A stretch of 32,774 nucleotides of DNA from Methanobrevibacter sp. (GTDB lineage Archaea; Methanobacteriota; Methanobacteria; Methanobacteriales; Methanobacteriaceae), in the NCBI RefSeq assembly GCF_017410345.1, contig NZ_JAFQQZ010000042.1, positions 1 through 32,774 of the forward strand. Reading direction: 5' to 3'. The translations under genes were made by a program, and so were the position numbers. Position 1 is the first letter of the stretch, and every line of letters starts with the position of its first letter. Of this stretch, positions 1-7,104 are shown one piece after another. The notes under the pieces are model-generated. The model had not been told where the DNA came from and made no database searches. It saw nothing but the letters and a program-made list of their open reading frames with translations.

Positions 1-18
1 ATTGTCTTAAAAATAAAA

Positions 19-153
19 TTAATAGCCATACTCTTCATCGGCCAAATCCAAATCATCCGGATTTCTAATCATATACCCGCATTCATGACATTTGTATGTG
101 TTGTAATCGATCTCTTCAAGAGCTTCAGAACCACACCTTGGACATCTTGCCAT
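19..153 (-). CDS. Small zinc-ribbon protein (44 aa)
   Basis: A complete short reading frame encodes a 44-residue protein. It has two Cys-x2-Cys-Gly knuckles, CPRCG near residue 4 and CHECG near residue 22, separated by a short hydrophilic stretch, and ends in an acidic tail (DDLDLADEEYGY). Four cysteines in this spacing are typical of an archaeal zinc ribbon, and a rubredoxin-like iron site is less likely because the aromatic core of rubredoxin is missing. The start is fixed by one of the strongest Shine-Dalgarno sequences in the window, GGAGGGTGAT, five bases before ATG. The gene is divergent from the AIM24-family gene. Function is unknown; such proteins often bind RNA, ribosomes or partner enzymes. 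The reading frame is certain and the role is not. Confidence 0.85.
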   Translation of the reverse strand: MARCPRCGSEALEEIDYNTYKCHECGYMIRNPDDLDLADEEYGY

Positions 154-317
154 TTTTATCACCCTCCTTTAATGAATGATTATCTTATATGCATTGCAGT
201 TTATAAAGATTTCTAAAAAATTCTCTATAAAGATAAGATTTATTATTTAAAAATTTACATATATATTATTAAAGTTAATACTAAATAAAATAAAAATAAT
301 ATTATTAAGGTGAAATA
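154..317. promoter_or_regulatory. Divergent promoter region with repeated TATA-like boxes
   Basis: The sequence TATAAAGAT occurs twice, at 202-210 and 226-234. Read on the minus strand, TTTATAAA at about 201-208 is a good TATA box for the zinc-ribbon gene, predicting a start near 176. On the plus strand the ATATATATTA tract near 258-268 is the likely TATA box of the gene at 318. A plus-strand Shine-Dalgarno, AAGGTGA, lies at 307-313. All of this is inferred from motifs. Confidence 0.5.
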
Positions 318-1013
318 ATGGAATATGAAATACGTGGAGGTTCATTCCCTATTGTAGTTTGCACATTGCAAGAAGGGGAGACCATAAAAAATGAAACCGG
401 CGCAATGTCCTTTATGACTTCTGGAATGAAAATGGAAACCAATACTGGCGGAGGCCTTTTGAAAGGTCTTGGAAGGGCATTATCTGGAGATAGCTTATTC
501 TTAAACTTCTTTACTGCTGAGGCAGATAATCAGCAAATAGGATTTTCAGCACGTACTCCTGGAAAGATCCTACCAATCAAGTTGGATGGGACCAACACAT
601 TCATCGGTCAGAAAAATGCATTCCTTGCTGCAGAAGACAGCGTTGAACTTGACATCTATTTCAAGAATAAGTTAGGAACTGGAATATTCGGTGGAGAAGG
701 ATTCATTCTCCAAAAATTCTCCGGTGAAGGAATGGCATTCATAGAAATCGATGGTGAAGTCATTGAGCATGAATTGGAAGCAGGTGAAACCTTGCTCTTG
801 GACCCTGGACATCTCGCTGCAATGGAAGAATCCGTTGAATTCGAGATTGAAAGAGTCAAAGGGGCTAAGAACATATTGTTCGGTGAAGGACTGTTCTTTG
901 CAAAAGTTACCGGACCTGGAAAAATATGGATTCAAACCATGCCAATCACCAAATTGGCTGAAGCAATGATTCCTTACTTGCCAACAAGCAGTGGCAGTGG
1001 ATTTGACTTCTAA
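318..1013 (+). CDS. TIGR00266 / AIM24-family protein
   Basis: A 231-residue soluble protein of the TIGR00266 (AIM24-like) family. It is rich in short beta strands and glycine turns, including TNTGGGLLKGLGRALSGDSLF around residues 42-62 and TGIFGGEGFILQKFSGEG around 119-136, the typical repeated trefoil-like pattern. No signal peptide or membrane segment is visible, and the usual family length of about 220-260 residues is matched. The yeast member is needed for mitochondrial inner membrane organisation; the function of prokaryotic members is not established. The start is supported by AAGGTGA five bases upstream. It stands alone as a single-gene unit followed by a hairpin terminator. Family assignment is confident; biochemical role is unknown. 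Confidence 0.9.
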   Translation: MEYEIRGGSFPIVVCTLQEGETIKNETGAMSFMTSGMKMETNTGGGLLKGLGRALSGDSLFLNFFTAEADNQQIGFSARTPGKILPIKLDGTNTFIGQKNAFLAAEDSVELDIYFKNKLGTGIFGGEGFILQKFSGEGMAFIEIDGEVIEHELEAGETLLLDPGHLAAMEESVEFEIERVKGAKNILFGEGLFFAKVTGPGKIWIQTMPITKLAEAMIPYLPTSSGSGFDF

Positions 1014-1015
1014 AG

Positions 1016-1045
1016 AAGTTTATTGATCAAATAAACTTTTTTTTA
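1016..1045 (+). terminator. Hairpin plus U-tract terminator of the AIM24-family gene
   Basis: AAGTTTATT at 1016-1024 pairs perfectly with AATAAACTT at 1030-1038 (9 bp, loop GATCA). A T-rich run follows immediately. It starts three bases after the stop codon. Confidence 0.75.
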
Positions 1046-1128
1046 CTTTTTTTATTTAATTTAAATTTAAAAAACTTTTATTAAAAATAGTCTCTTTTAA
1101 CTTATTTTCTCTTTTTACTGGCTTATTT

Positions 1129-2145
1129 TCAATTGATAAAAACATAAACTCCAAGTAGAATTATAAGCAAAATCACATTCAAGACTGTGAATACTCCTAA
1201 ATATCTGATTTTAAAGTCATGGAAATGCCTTACAAGTATCTTATATGAAATAAGATTTGCCATAGATGCTATAAGTGTACCTAATCCACCGATATTGATT
1301 CCAACAATAATTGCCTCATAATTTGTACTGAAACCACTCAATAGTATTGCAGCGGGAACATTTGAAATGACTTGAGATGCTAAAACCCCCCAAAGAACCT
1401 CATTGCCAACTATCCACTTCTTGAACATTATATTGAAAAATGGAATGTTCTCCAGATTTCCAATCAGTATGAAAAGTGCAATGAATGTCAAAAGCAAGAA
1501 GTAGTCAACACCACAGAATACTTTTTTAAGGAAATCATTCCTGTCAATCTCAATCTTGCTCAATTTAGGCAAACTTACCTCATCGCTTGGAATGAAGAAT
1601 GAGACTATAATCAGAAACACTACAGAAACGATTATATAAGGCAATAGAAGCAAGAAGAATGATACAAATGGAATGTGTGATACAGTATACATAACAATAT
1701 TGTGAGGAGCCCCAATAGGAAGAACCATACATCCCACGTTGGCTGCAATTGTCTGCAGGCTGACTGTCAATATAACTAAGTCTATCCTATCAAGCTTCAT
1801 CAAAGCCAAAATGCTGAATGGCACAAAGATAATCAATGAAACATCATTAGTAATGAATATTGAACTGAAAAAACAACTAAAGACTAAAAACAAGACAAGA
1901 GCTCTGGTATTTCTTACCTTCACCAATAGCTTGCGAACCAATATCTCAAAGACAGACAGATTTTTCAGAATCTCTACAAAAACCATTATGACAAAAAGCA
2001 GAATTATTGTTTCCCAATTGATGTAATTGAAGTAATTTCCATTTGGAAAAACGAAAAAGCAGGAAACAATAGCTAAAATGAGAGATATTGAAAAGATTAT
2101 TTCCTCTTTAAAAAAGTTTAAAATTCTATCTGTCAAGTTATTCAT
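1129..2145 (-). CDS. SLC13/ArsB-NhaD-type anion permease
   Basis: A 338-residue membrane protein with about ten hydrophobic segments, of the CitMHS / ArsB / SLC13 ion transporter superfamily. Visible family features are the re-entrant and discontinuous helix signatures FITNDVSLIIFVPF (about residues 97-110) and SNVPAAILLSGF (about 260-271), plus VLPIGAPHNIVMYT near 141-154. It is shorter than typical 400-450 residue members, though both signature repeats are present, so it is probably a complete short form. The substrate cannot be read from the sequence; arsenite, dicarboxylates, citrate or Na+/H+ exchange are all possible, and no ArsR or arsenate reductase gene is adjacent. It is convergent with the AIM24-family gene. 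The superfamily is confident and the substrate is not. Confidence 0.85.
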   Translation of the reverse strand: MNNLTDRILNFFKEEIIFSISLILAIVSCFFVFPNGNYFNYINWETIILLFVIMVFVEILKNLSVFEILVRKLLVKVRNTRALVLFLVFSCFFSSIFITNDVSLIIFVPFSILALMKLDRIDLVILTVSLQTIAANVGCMVLPIGAPHNIVMYTVSHIPFVSFFLLLLPYIIVSVVFLIIVSFFIPSDEVSLPKLSKIEIDRNDFLKKVFCGVDYFLLLTFIALFILIGNLENIPFFNIMFKKWIVGNEVLWGVLASQVISNVPAAILLSGFSTNYEAIIVGINIGGLGTLIASMANLISYKILVRHFHDFKIRYLGVFTVLNVILLIILLGVYVFIN

Positions 2146-2217
2146 AATAATATTTTATTAAATGTGTTATAATAATTTATTTAAAAAAAGTAGAAAAAAT
2201 AAAGTAAAAAATAAGTA

Positions 2218-2257
2218 AATTTCATAATGGTTATTACCAATAAACCAATATGAAATT
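2218..2257 (-). terminator. Long hairpin terminator after the exporter cassette
   Basis: AATTTCATA at 2218-2226 pairs with TATGAAATT at 2249-2257, and the stem continues inward (TGGTT with AACCA) after one mismatch. On the minus strand it overlaps the stop codon of the TfoX-like gene and is followed by a T-rich run. It would end the MarR-exporter transcript. Confidence 0.7.
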
Positions 2258-2573
2258 ATTTTTTTCTTTTCTTGGGAGCAGGAAGCTCATCATACATTGC
2301 CTCAAACAACTCTCCAAGGAACTCCCTATCATCAACATCATCGACTAGGAGCATTTCCTTTGCGCCTTCATAAGGAAATTCCATGTCTGCATCAGGCATC
2401 ATGGCAATGGCAGATTTCACTGGTTTGACCAGAAAACGGTCATCGTAAATGCCTCCTACAATCTTTCCACGATAGTAGATGATGTATTCTCCCATCATTG
2501 CACGATAGGAGATATCATCAAGATCTGAAAGCTGCTCCAATATATATTCCAAATATTCCTTAGTTGAAGACAT
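2256..2573 (-). CDS. TfoX N-terminal domain protein
   Basis: A 105-residue protein matching the TfoX/Sxy N-terminal domain alone. Markers are SYRAMMGEYIIYYRGKIVGG near residues 22-41, RFLVKPV near 46-52, and a predicted alpha/beta fold with a basic tail (PAPKKRKK). In gamma-proteobacteria full-length TfoX controls competence; stand-alone N-terminal domains are common in archaea and firmicutes and have no defined role. It begins 26 bases after the second exporter gene with a good Shine-Dalgarno (GAGG, six bases before ATG), so it is probably the last gene of the marR-exporter operon. That context hints at a small regulatory or accessory role, which is inference. No DNA-binding motif is visible. 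Confidence 0.85.
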   Translation of the reverse strand: MSSTKEYLEYILEQLSDLDDISYRAMMGEYIIYYRGKIVGGIYDDRFLVKPVKSAIAMMPDADMEFPYEGAKEMLLVDDVDDREFLGELFEAMYDELPAPKKRKK

Positions 2574-2599
2574 TTAAATCCTCTTAAAAACCATCCAAT

Positions 2600-3991
2600 C
2601 TAAGTTGGCCTGTCTGTATTGAATTTGTCCTTAGACCTTACACCTACCAAGGAAGCGAATATTGCAAGGATACAAGCCACTGTACAGATACCGCAAATGA
2701 TTTGGGATGATTGAACGACCATTCCCGCATATTTTGTAGCAAGAGGCAGGTTTCCCATAACCCATGCGAATACAAGGGTCAAAAGACCTAAACTCATGGT
2801 CTGACCGATTGTCCTCATGGTTGCCTGTGAAGCGGAAGCTGTTGGAGCGTCCTTTGGAGGAACGGAACTCATAATCGCATTCATGTTTGGTGAAGAGAAG
2901 AGTCCCATACCGATACCCTGCAGGATCATGGCTATCACTACAAGGTAAAGTGGAGTGTCTCCATTCAGGAATGTGAGAATCAAAAGAGCTACAGTTGCAA
3001 TTCCCATACCAAGAGCCGCCAATTTCTGAGGATGTATCCTATCAGATAGTTTTCCAGAGTTTGGAGCCATGATTGCCATGATGATTGGTGTGATGATCAA
3101 GATCATACCAGCCATTTGGGCATTCCATCCCCTTACATATTGGAAGTGATAATTCAATATTGTTGTAACCACCATAACTGCAATATAACTGCATAATGCC
3201 GCAATGTTTGAGGAGGTGAACTTCTTGTTCTTGAATAGGTTCATGTTGAATACAGGAGATTTCTGCCTTAGCTCATAAGCTCCGAATATTACAAGAACGA
3301 TAAGCCCTGCAACGGTCAATATGAGACCAGTGCTTGTTGTCAATGTTGTAAATCCATAGATGAAAGCCAAAATGCCCAGTCCATATAAGATTGATCCGAT
3401 CTTGTCAATCCTATCGTTTTCATAGGTTTTCCATTCACCATCGATCTTCCAAACCATAAGACCTATACATAGAACCAGGAAAGGAATTACAAAGTAGAAC
3501 ATTGATCTCCAACCCAAGTTGTGTACCAGGAATCCGCAAATCACTGGAGACAATGAGGTCGCCAAGTAAACGCCTGTTACTGTAAATCCTAATGCCTTAC
3601 CTCTGTTTTGAGGCTTGACCGCATGAACAACCATTGCCATTGCAGACACATTCAGGAATGCCACACCTGCACCTTGAAGTGCACGGAAGAATATGAATGA
3701 TTCTGTTGAAAATGAAAGCACAGCACCTATTGAAGCGATCAGATAAACGATCACTCCTCCGAGCAAAGACTTCTTGACACCGAACTTACCTGATATCTGC
3801 CCTGCAGGAACTGTGAACAAAGCCACCACAAGGAAGAATATTGTAGGAACCCAGTTTTGAATGACATTGTTCATTGCAAACTCCTGTGCAATGGCTGGAA
3901 CCCCTATAATAATACCATTTGATAAAAATACTGCGAAAAACGATGTAATGAACGACACCGCCACTACAATTGTTTCCAAATCAAATTTCAT
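2600..3991 (-). CDS. MFS drug exporter, DHA2 (EmrB/QacA) type, copy 2
   Basis: A 463-residue multi-pass membrane protein of the major facilitator superfamily, DHA2 drug:H+ antiporter branch. Motif A appears as PAGQISGKFGVKKS (about residues 62-75) and a motif C-like segment as GVYLATSLSPVICGF (about 139-153), followed by a second half with LSDRIHPQKLAALG. Members export hydrophobic drugs, bile acids or similar compounds using the proton gradient. The frame runs further upstream to a TTG, but the ATG used here has GAGGG nine bases ahead and gives a protein of exactly the same length as the neighbouring paralog. The two proteins are strikingly similar along their whole length. Downstream is the TfoX-like gene. 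The substrate is unknown. Confidence 0.92.
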   Translation of the reverse strand: MKFDLETIVVAVSFITSFFAVFLSNGIIIGVPAIAQEFAMNNVIQNWVPTIFFLVVALFTVPAGQISGKFGVKKSLLGGVIVYLIASIGAVLSFSTESFIFFRALQGAGVAFLNVSAMAMVVHAVKPQNRGKALGFTVTGVYLATSLSPVICGFLVHNLGWRSMFYFVIPFLVLCIGLMVWKIDGEWKTYENDRIDKIGSILYGLGILAFIYGFTTLTTSTGLILTVAGLIVLVIFGAYELRQKSPVFNMNLFKNKKFTSSNIAALCSYIAVMVVTTILNYHFQYVRGWNAQMAGMILIITPIIMAIMAPNSGKLSDRIHPQKLAALGMGIATVALLILTFLNGDTPLYLVVIAMILQGIGMGLFSSPNMNAIMSSVPPKDAPTASASQATMRTIGQTMSLGLLTLVFAWVMGNLPLATKYAGMVVQSSQIICGICTVACILAIFASLVGVRSKDKFNTDRPT

Positions 3992-4082
3992 AACAATCCC
4001 TCTTTTAAAACAATTTTTCAATAAATAATTATTATAATTCTCTCCTTAAATAAATAAAAAAATAAAAAATGAAACAAAATGA

Positions 4083-5474
4083 TTAATTTGCCTGTTTTGT
4101 ATTGAACTCATCCTTGGATTTCACACCTACAAGTGAGGCGAATATTGCAATTATACAGATGATTGTACATATTATGCAGACTATCTGAGAGGCCTGAACA
4201 ACCATTCCTGCATACTGGGAAGACAGTTTCAAGCTTCCCATGATCCATGCAAAGACAAGAGTCAATAGACCTAGGCTCATGGTCTGACCGATGGTCCTCA
4301 TTGCAGACTGGGCTGCAGATGCATTCGGAGTCTCCTTTGGAGGAACGGAACTCATGATTGCATTTGTATTCGGACTTGTGAAGAGTCCCATACCTATACC
4401 CTGCAAGACCATTGCAACGACAATAAGCCAGATTGGAGTGTTTGCATCCAGGAATATCAAAATGAACAATGCCACAGTCGCAATGGACATTCCAATGGCC
4501 GCCAATTTCTGAGGATGTATCCTATCAGACAGCTTGCCTGAATTAGGAGCCATGAACGCCATGATGATAGGAGTTACTATCAGGATAAGGCCCGCCATTT
4601 GGGCATTCCATCCCCTTACATATTGGAAGTGATAGTTCAATATTGTAGTAAGTGATGCCACTGCAAGATAGCTGCATAATGCCGCAACATTGGAAGAGGC
4701 AAACTTCGCATTCTTGAATAATCTCATGTTGAATGCAGGGGTGTTCACTCTGGTTTCATAATATGCGAAGACAATGAGGAGAATAAAACCAATTGCCACA
4801 CAGATCTTACCCATTGTTGTCATTAAGCTTGTAAATCCATAGATGAAGAGTAAGATTCCTATACCATAAATGAGATAGCCTAAGGAATCTATCTTATCGT
4901 TTTCATAGGTTTTCCATTCCCCTTCAATCTTTAGAATCATAAGTGCAATGCAGATGAAGAAGAACGGAAGGGTGAAGTAGAACATTGCTCTCCATCCGAA
5001 ATTATATACTAAAAATCCACAAATCACTGGAGACAGGGACCCTGCCAAATAAACCCCTGTTACTGTCAATCCTAAAGCCTGACCTCTATTTTGAGGCCTG
5101 ATGGCCTGTACAACCATAGCCATGGATGCAACATTTGAAAATGCTCCACCTATGCCTTGAATTACTCTAAAGAATAAAAATGATTCAGCGGAAAAGGCCA
5201 AACAGGCCCCTATTGAACCAAGTATGAAAATCAAAACGCCAATTATCAATGATTTCTTAACACCAAACTTACCTGACAACTGTCCTGCAGGAAGTGTGAA
5301 TATGGCTACAACAAGCAGGGAAATGGTGATTATCCAATTCTGAACGACATTGTTCATTCCAAACTCGCTTGCAATTGATGGAACACCAATAACTATACCT
5401 GCAGCCAGAAACACTGCAAAAAATGATGTTAGAAATGATACCAGCACTACAGATGTTTCGCTGTCAAATTTCAT
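4083..5474 (-). CDS. MFS drug exporter, DHA2 (EmrB/QacA) type, copy 1
   Basis: A 463-residue paralog of the next gene, by eye at least two thirds identical, with the same PAGQLSGKFGVKKS motif A, GVYLAGSLSPVICGF motif C and conserved HFQYVRGWNAQMAG segment. It lies 51 bases after the MarR gene and is presumably co-transcribed with it. Two start codons are possible: ATG ending at 5486 has no Shine-Dalgarno, whereas ATG ending at 5474 follows GAGTGAT at the usual spacing and makes the protein equal in length to the paralog, so the latter is chosen. The role is probably proton-driven efflux of a toxic hydrophobic compound sensed by the MarR protein. The pair arose by tandem duplication and has since diverged most in the substrate-facing helices, as far as can be judged by eye. 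Confidence 0.92.
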   Translation of the reverse strand: MKFDSETSVVLVSFLTSFFAVFLAAGIVIGVPSIASEFGMNNVVQNWIITISLLVVAIFTLPAGQLSGKFGVKKSLIIGVLIFILGSIGACLAFSAESFLFFRVIQGIGGAFSNVASMAMVVQAIRPQNRGQALGLTVTGVYLAGSLSPVICGFLVYNFGWRAMFYFTLPFFFICIALMILKIEGEWKTYENDKIDSLGYLIYGIGILLFIYGFTSLMTTMGKICVAIGFILLIVFAYYETRVNTPAFNMRLFKNAKFASSNVAALCSYLAVASLTTILNYHFQYVRGWNAQMAGLILIVTPIIMAFMAPNSGKLSDRIHPQKLAAIGMSIATVALFILIFLDANTPIWLIVVAMVLQGIGMGLFTSPNTNAIMSSVPPKETPNASAAQSAMRTIGQTMSLGLLTLVFAWIMGSLKLSSQYAGMVVQASQIVCIICTIICIIAIFASLVGVKSKDEFNTKQAN

Positions 5475-5525
5475 ATTATCACTCATTAAATAAAAATCAA
5501 TTAAAATAAATCTTTAAATAGCTAA

Positions 5526-5975
5526 TCATAAATCCTCAGTCAATCTCATACCATTGATAGCTATTTCCTTTAATCTTTCAATCAGTTCACTGTCCTCTTC
5601 TGTTATTCCCACTTCCTTTTCCCAATCCTTGGATATCTGTCGGACCTTAGGAACCAATTCGTCCCCTTTTGAAGTGGTCCTTAACATGTATTTCCTTCTG
5701 TTTTCCGGATTGACTTCCCTTTTGATATAACCGTCATCTTCCAGTTTCTTCAATGACTTGGCAATGTTTCCCTTGCTTTGACCGGACATTATAACCAAAT
5801 CGTCCTGGGAGATGCATGGATTGTCATAGATCATCATAATATACCGTACTTCATGGCCCAAGTCAAACTCACTGATTTTTGACTTCAGGTACTTGAAATG
5901 ATTTTTGGACAGATTATGAATCCATGCAATCAAGGGAGAGCTATCCATTATTCCCTGAAAGCTTTCACTTTCCAT
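5526..5975 (-). CDS. MarR-family transcriptional regulator
   Basis: A 149-residue winged-helix protein of the MarR family. The recognition region reads DDLVIMSGQSKGNIAKSLKK (about residues 58-77), followed by the wing LEDDGYIKREVNPENRRKYM with the conserved basic/aspartate-like wing tip, and N- and C-terminal helices for dimerisation. MarR proteins usually repress their own operon and an adjacent exporter and release DNA when a small phenolic or hydrophobic ligand binds. The gene is first in an operon with two DHA2 exporters, the classical arrangement for such control. The start is supported by GGTG eight bases before ATG. Its upstream region carries four GAAAC/GTTTC boxes around a TATA element, described separately as candidate operators. 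Confidence 0.93.
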   Translation of the reverse strand: MESESFQGIMDSSPLIAWIHNLSKNHFKYLKSKISEFDLGHEVRYIMMIYDNPCISQDDLVIMSGQSKGNIAKSLKKLEDDGYIKREVNPENRRKYMLRTTSKGDELVPKVRQISKDWEKEVGITEEDSELIERLKEIAINGMRLTEDL

Positions 5976-6044
5976 AATTACACCATAGCAAATTATTAAA
6001 AAATTTTCTAGATGATTAATTATAAGTAAGTAATCCTATTTAAT

Positions 6045-6086
6045 TGTTTCTTTTGAAACAGTTATAAATGAAACTATTGAAACTGT
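6045..6086. promoter_or_regulatory. Candidate MarR operator boxes around the marR TATA element
   Basis: GTTTC at 6046-6050 and GAAAC at 6055-6059 form the palindrome TGTTTC-TTTT-GAAACA. Two more GAAAC boxes follow at 6070-6074 and 6079-6083, so starts are spaced 9, 15 and 9 bases. ACAGTT (6058-6063) and AACTGT (6081-6086) add an outer inverted repeat. A TATA-like element (ATTTATAAC on the minus strand, about 6061-6069) lies between the two pairs, so bound repressor would block TBP. Sites are seen; the assignment to this MarR is inferred from position. Confidence 0.5.
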
Positions 6087-6257
6087 AAAAAAATGAGAGG
6101 AAAACAATATTATAACAAGTTTAAAACAATTTTACAAAGTTAAAGCAATTTTAAAGTCTTAAAAACTGTTTAATTTATAAATAAGAAAAAATGAATTAAT
6201 ATTGAAGGTTTTTATTGCTTAAATAAAAATATCCCTAAAAAAATCGGAGGCATCATC

Positions 6258-6335
6258 TTGAAACGAGAGGAAAAAGATGTTCTCAGAATATTCCTTGAAG
6301 TAATCAAGATTGTTATCTTGATGCTAAAGGATTAA
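6258..6335 (+). CDS. Possible 25-residue hydrophobic mini-protein, TTG start
   Basis: A short frame begins with TTG seven bases after a perfect GGAGG (6246-6250) and encodes 25 residues. The sequence opens KREEKDVLRIF and continues LEVIKIVILMLKD, a charged N-terminus followed by an aliphatic, probably amphipathic or membrane-associated helix and a charged end. There is no in-frame ATG, and the frame is closed upstream at 6192. A TATA-like element near 6172-6182 would give a leader of about 50 bases. The frame lies between the candidate MarR boxes and two hairpins. It is not a protein I recognise. Strong ribosome site and coherent composition argue for translation; short length and the TTG start argue for caution. 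Confidence 0.4.
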   Translation: MKREEKDVLRIFLEVIKIVILMLKD

Positions 6336-6454
6336 TAATGTAATTTGCCTGTCAAATAAGAAAAAAATTGAAGTTTTTTATATTTTTCCTTTGGTAAGTT
6401 TTTTCCTTCATCTTTAAAAAAATTTAAATACAATTAAACCTATAATAGAAATAA

Positions 6455-6497
6455 GAGAATTTTGATTCTTTCGGTTTCAAAATTGTCTCATTTTTTT
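6455..6497 (+). terminator. Hairpin with U run, possible terminator of a small transcript
   Basis: GAGAATTTTGA at 6455-6465 pairs with TCAAAATTGTCTC at 6477-6489 apart from a two-base bulge, and seven T residues follow at 6491-6497. It could end a transcript carrying the mini-gene or a short RNA starting near 6450 from the TTTAAATA element. Confidence 0.5.
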
Positions 6498-6512
6498 AGG
6501 GAAAATCACTGC

Positions 6513-6558
6513 TAAGAATTCCTTTGGAATTCTTAACTTTGGTTTTAATGCTTTTTTT
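6513..6558 (+). other. Perfect 10-bp hairpin upstream of dtd
   Basis: TAAGAATTCC (6513-6522) and GGAATTCTTA (6526-6535) form a perfect stem with loop TTT, followed by a T run at 6552-6558. It lies 72 bases before the dtd start. It may be a terminator, the end of a small RNA, or a leader element. Confidence 0.45.
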
Positions 6559-6606
6559 AAAATAATTTTTACCAAATATCATTTATAGTAATTTTTTGGA
6601 GATAAT

Positions 6607-7050
6607 ATGAAATTAGTCATTCAAAGGGTAACAAATGCCAGTGTGGAAGTTGAAGGAGAAATCACAGGCCAGATTGAAGAGGGATTGATGGTTTTAGTCG
6701 GCTTTGGCCAGACAGACACAGAAAAGGAAGTTGAATACTTGGCAAGAAAGCTTACAAAGCTTAGAATCTTCCCTGATGAAGAGGGTAGAATGAACCTTTC
6801 AGTAAAGGACATTGGAGGGAAACTTCTTCTTGTTCCTCAATTCACATTATATGGAAAAACCAAAAAGAACAGACCATCATTCCATAAGGCATTGGCTGGC
6901 GAGGAAGCAACTAAATTATTTGACTATTTTGTGGAAAAATGCAGTGAGGATGTTCCTTGTGAAACCGGTGTCTTTGGCGCATCCATGAAAGTGAGCCTAT
7001 TGAACAACGGTCCTGTGACAATACTGCTTGAAAAAGAGTTTGAAGAGTAG
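6607..7050 (+). CDS. dtd: D-aminoacyl-tRNA deacylase, DTD1 type
   Basis: A 147-residue protein of the bacterial/eukaryotic DTD1 family, which removes D-amino acids (and mischarged glycine) from tRNAs. It starts with the conserved MKLVIQRVTNASVEVEGE, has GKLLLVPQFTLYGKTKKNRP at 71-90 and ends with NNGPVTILLE at 133-142; the Gly-cis-Pro chiral filter (G135-P136) is present. The other signature is usually SQFTL; here serine 77 is proline. Length matches the family. ATG follows GGAG at the normal distance. The gene stands alone and is convergent with the next gene. A DTD1 in an archaeon is notable, since archaea mostly use the unrelated DTD2, so horizontal acquisition is plausible. Confidence 0.93.
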   Translation: MKLVIQRVTNASVEVEGEITGQIEEGLMVLVGFGQTDTEKEVEYLARKLTKLRIFPDEEGRMNLSVKDIGGKLLLVPQFTLYGKTKKNRPSFHKALAGEEATKLFDYFVEKCSEDVPCETGVFGASMKVSLLNNGPVTILLEKEFEE

Positions 7051-7086
7051 AATAACAATTTAAAAAAATAAAAATGATAATAAAAT

Positions 7087-7104
7087 AAGGCCATTTTGGA
7101 CCTT
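7087..7104 (-). terminator. Weak hairpin after the secreted hydrolase gene
   Basis: AAGG-CC at 7087-7092 and GG-A-CCTT at 7098-7104 form a stem with one bulged base and loop ATTTT. On the minus strand it is followed by a T-rich stretch. It touches the stop codon of the upstream minus-strand gene. Confidence 0.45.

Larger units (their letters stand above)
5976..6606. other. 631-bp spacer with operators, a possible mini-gene and hairpins
   Basis: This long gap between the divergent marR and dtd genes holds, in order, the marR promoter with candidate operator boxes (6045-6086), a TATA-like ATTTATAAAT near 6172-6182, a possible 25-residue protein (6258-6335), a second TATA-like TTTAAATA near 6423-6430, a hairpin with a T run (6455-6497), a perfect 10-bp hairpin (6513-6535) and another T run (6552-6558). 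The rest is featureless AT-rich sequence. Confidence 0.5.

Noticed and set aside
3992-4021. TTG-started extension of the second exporter
   Set aside because: The internal ATG has GAGGG upstream and makes both paralogs the same length.
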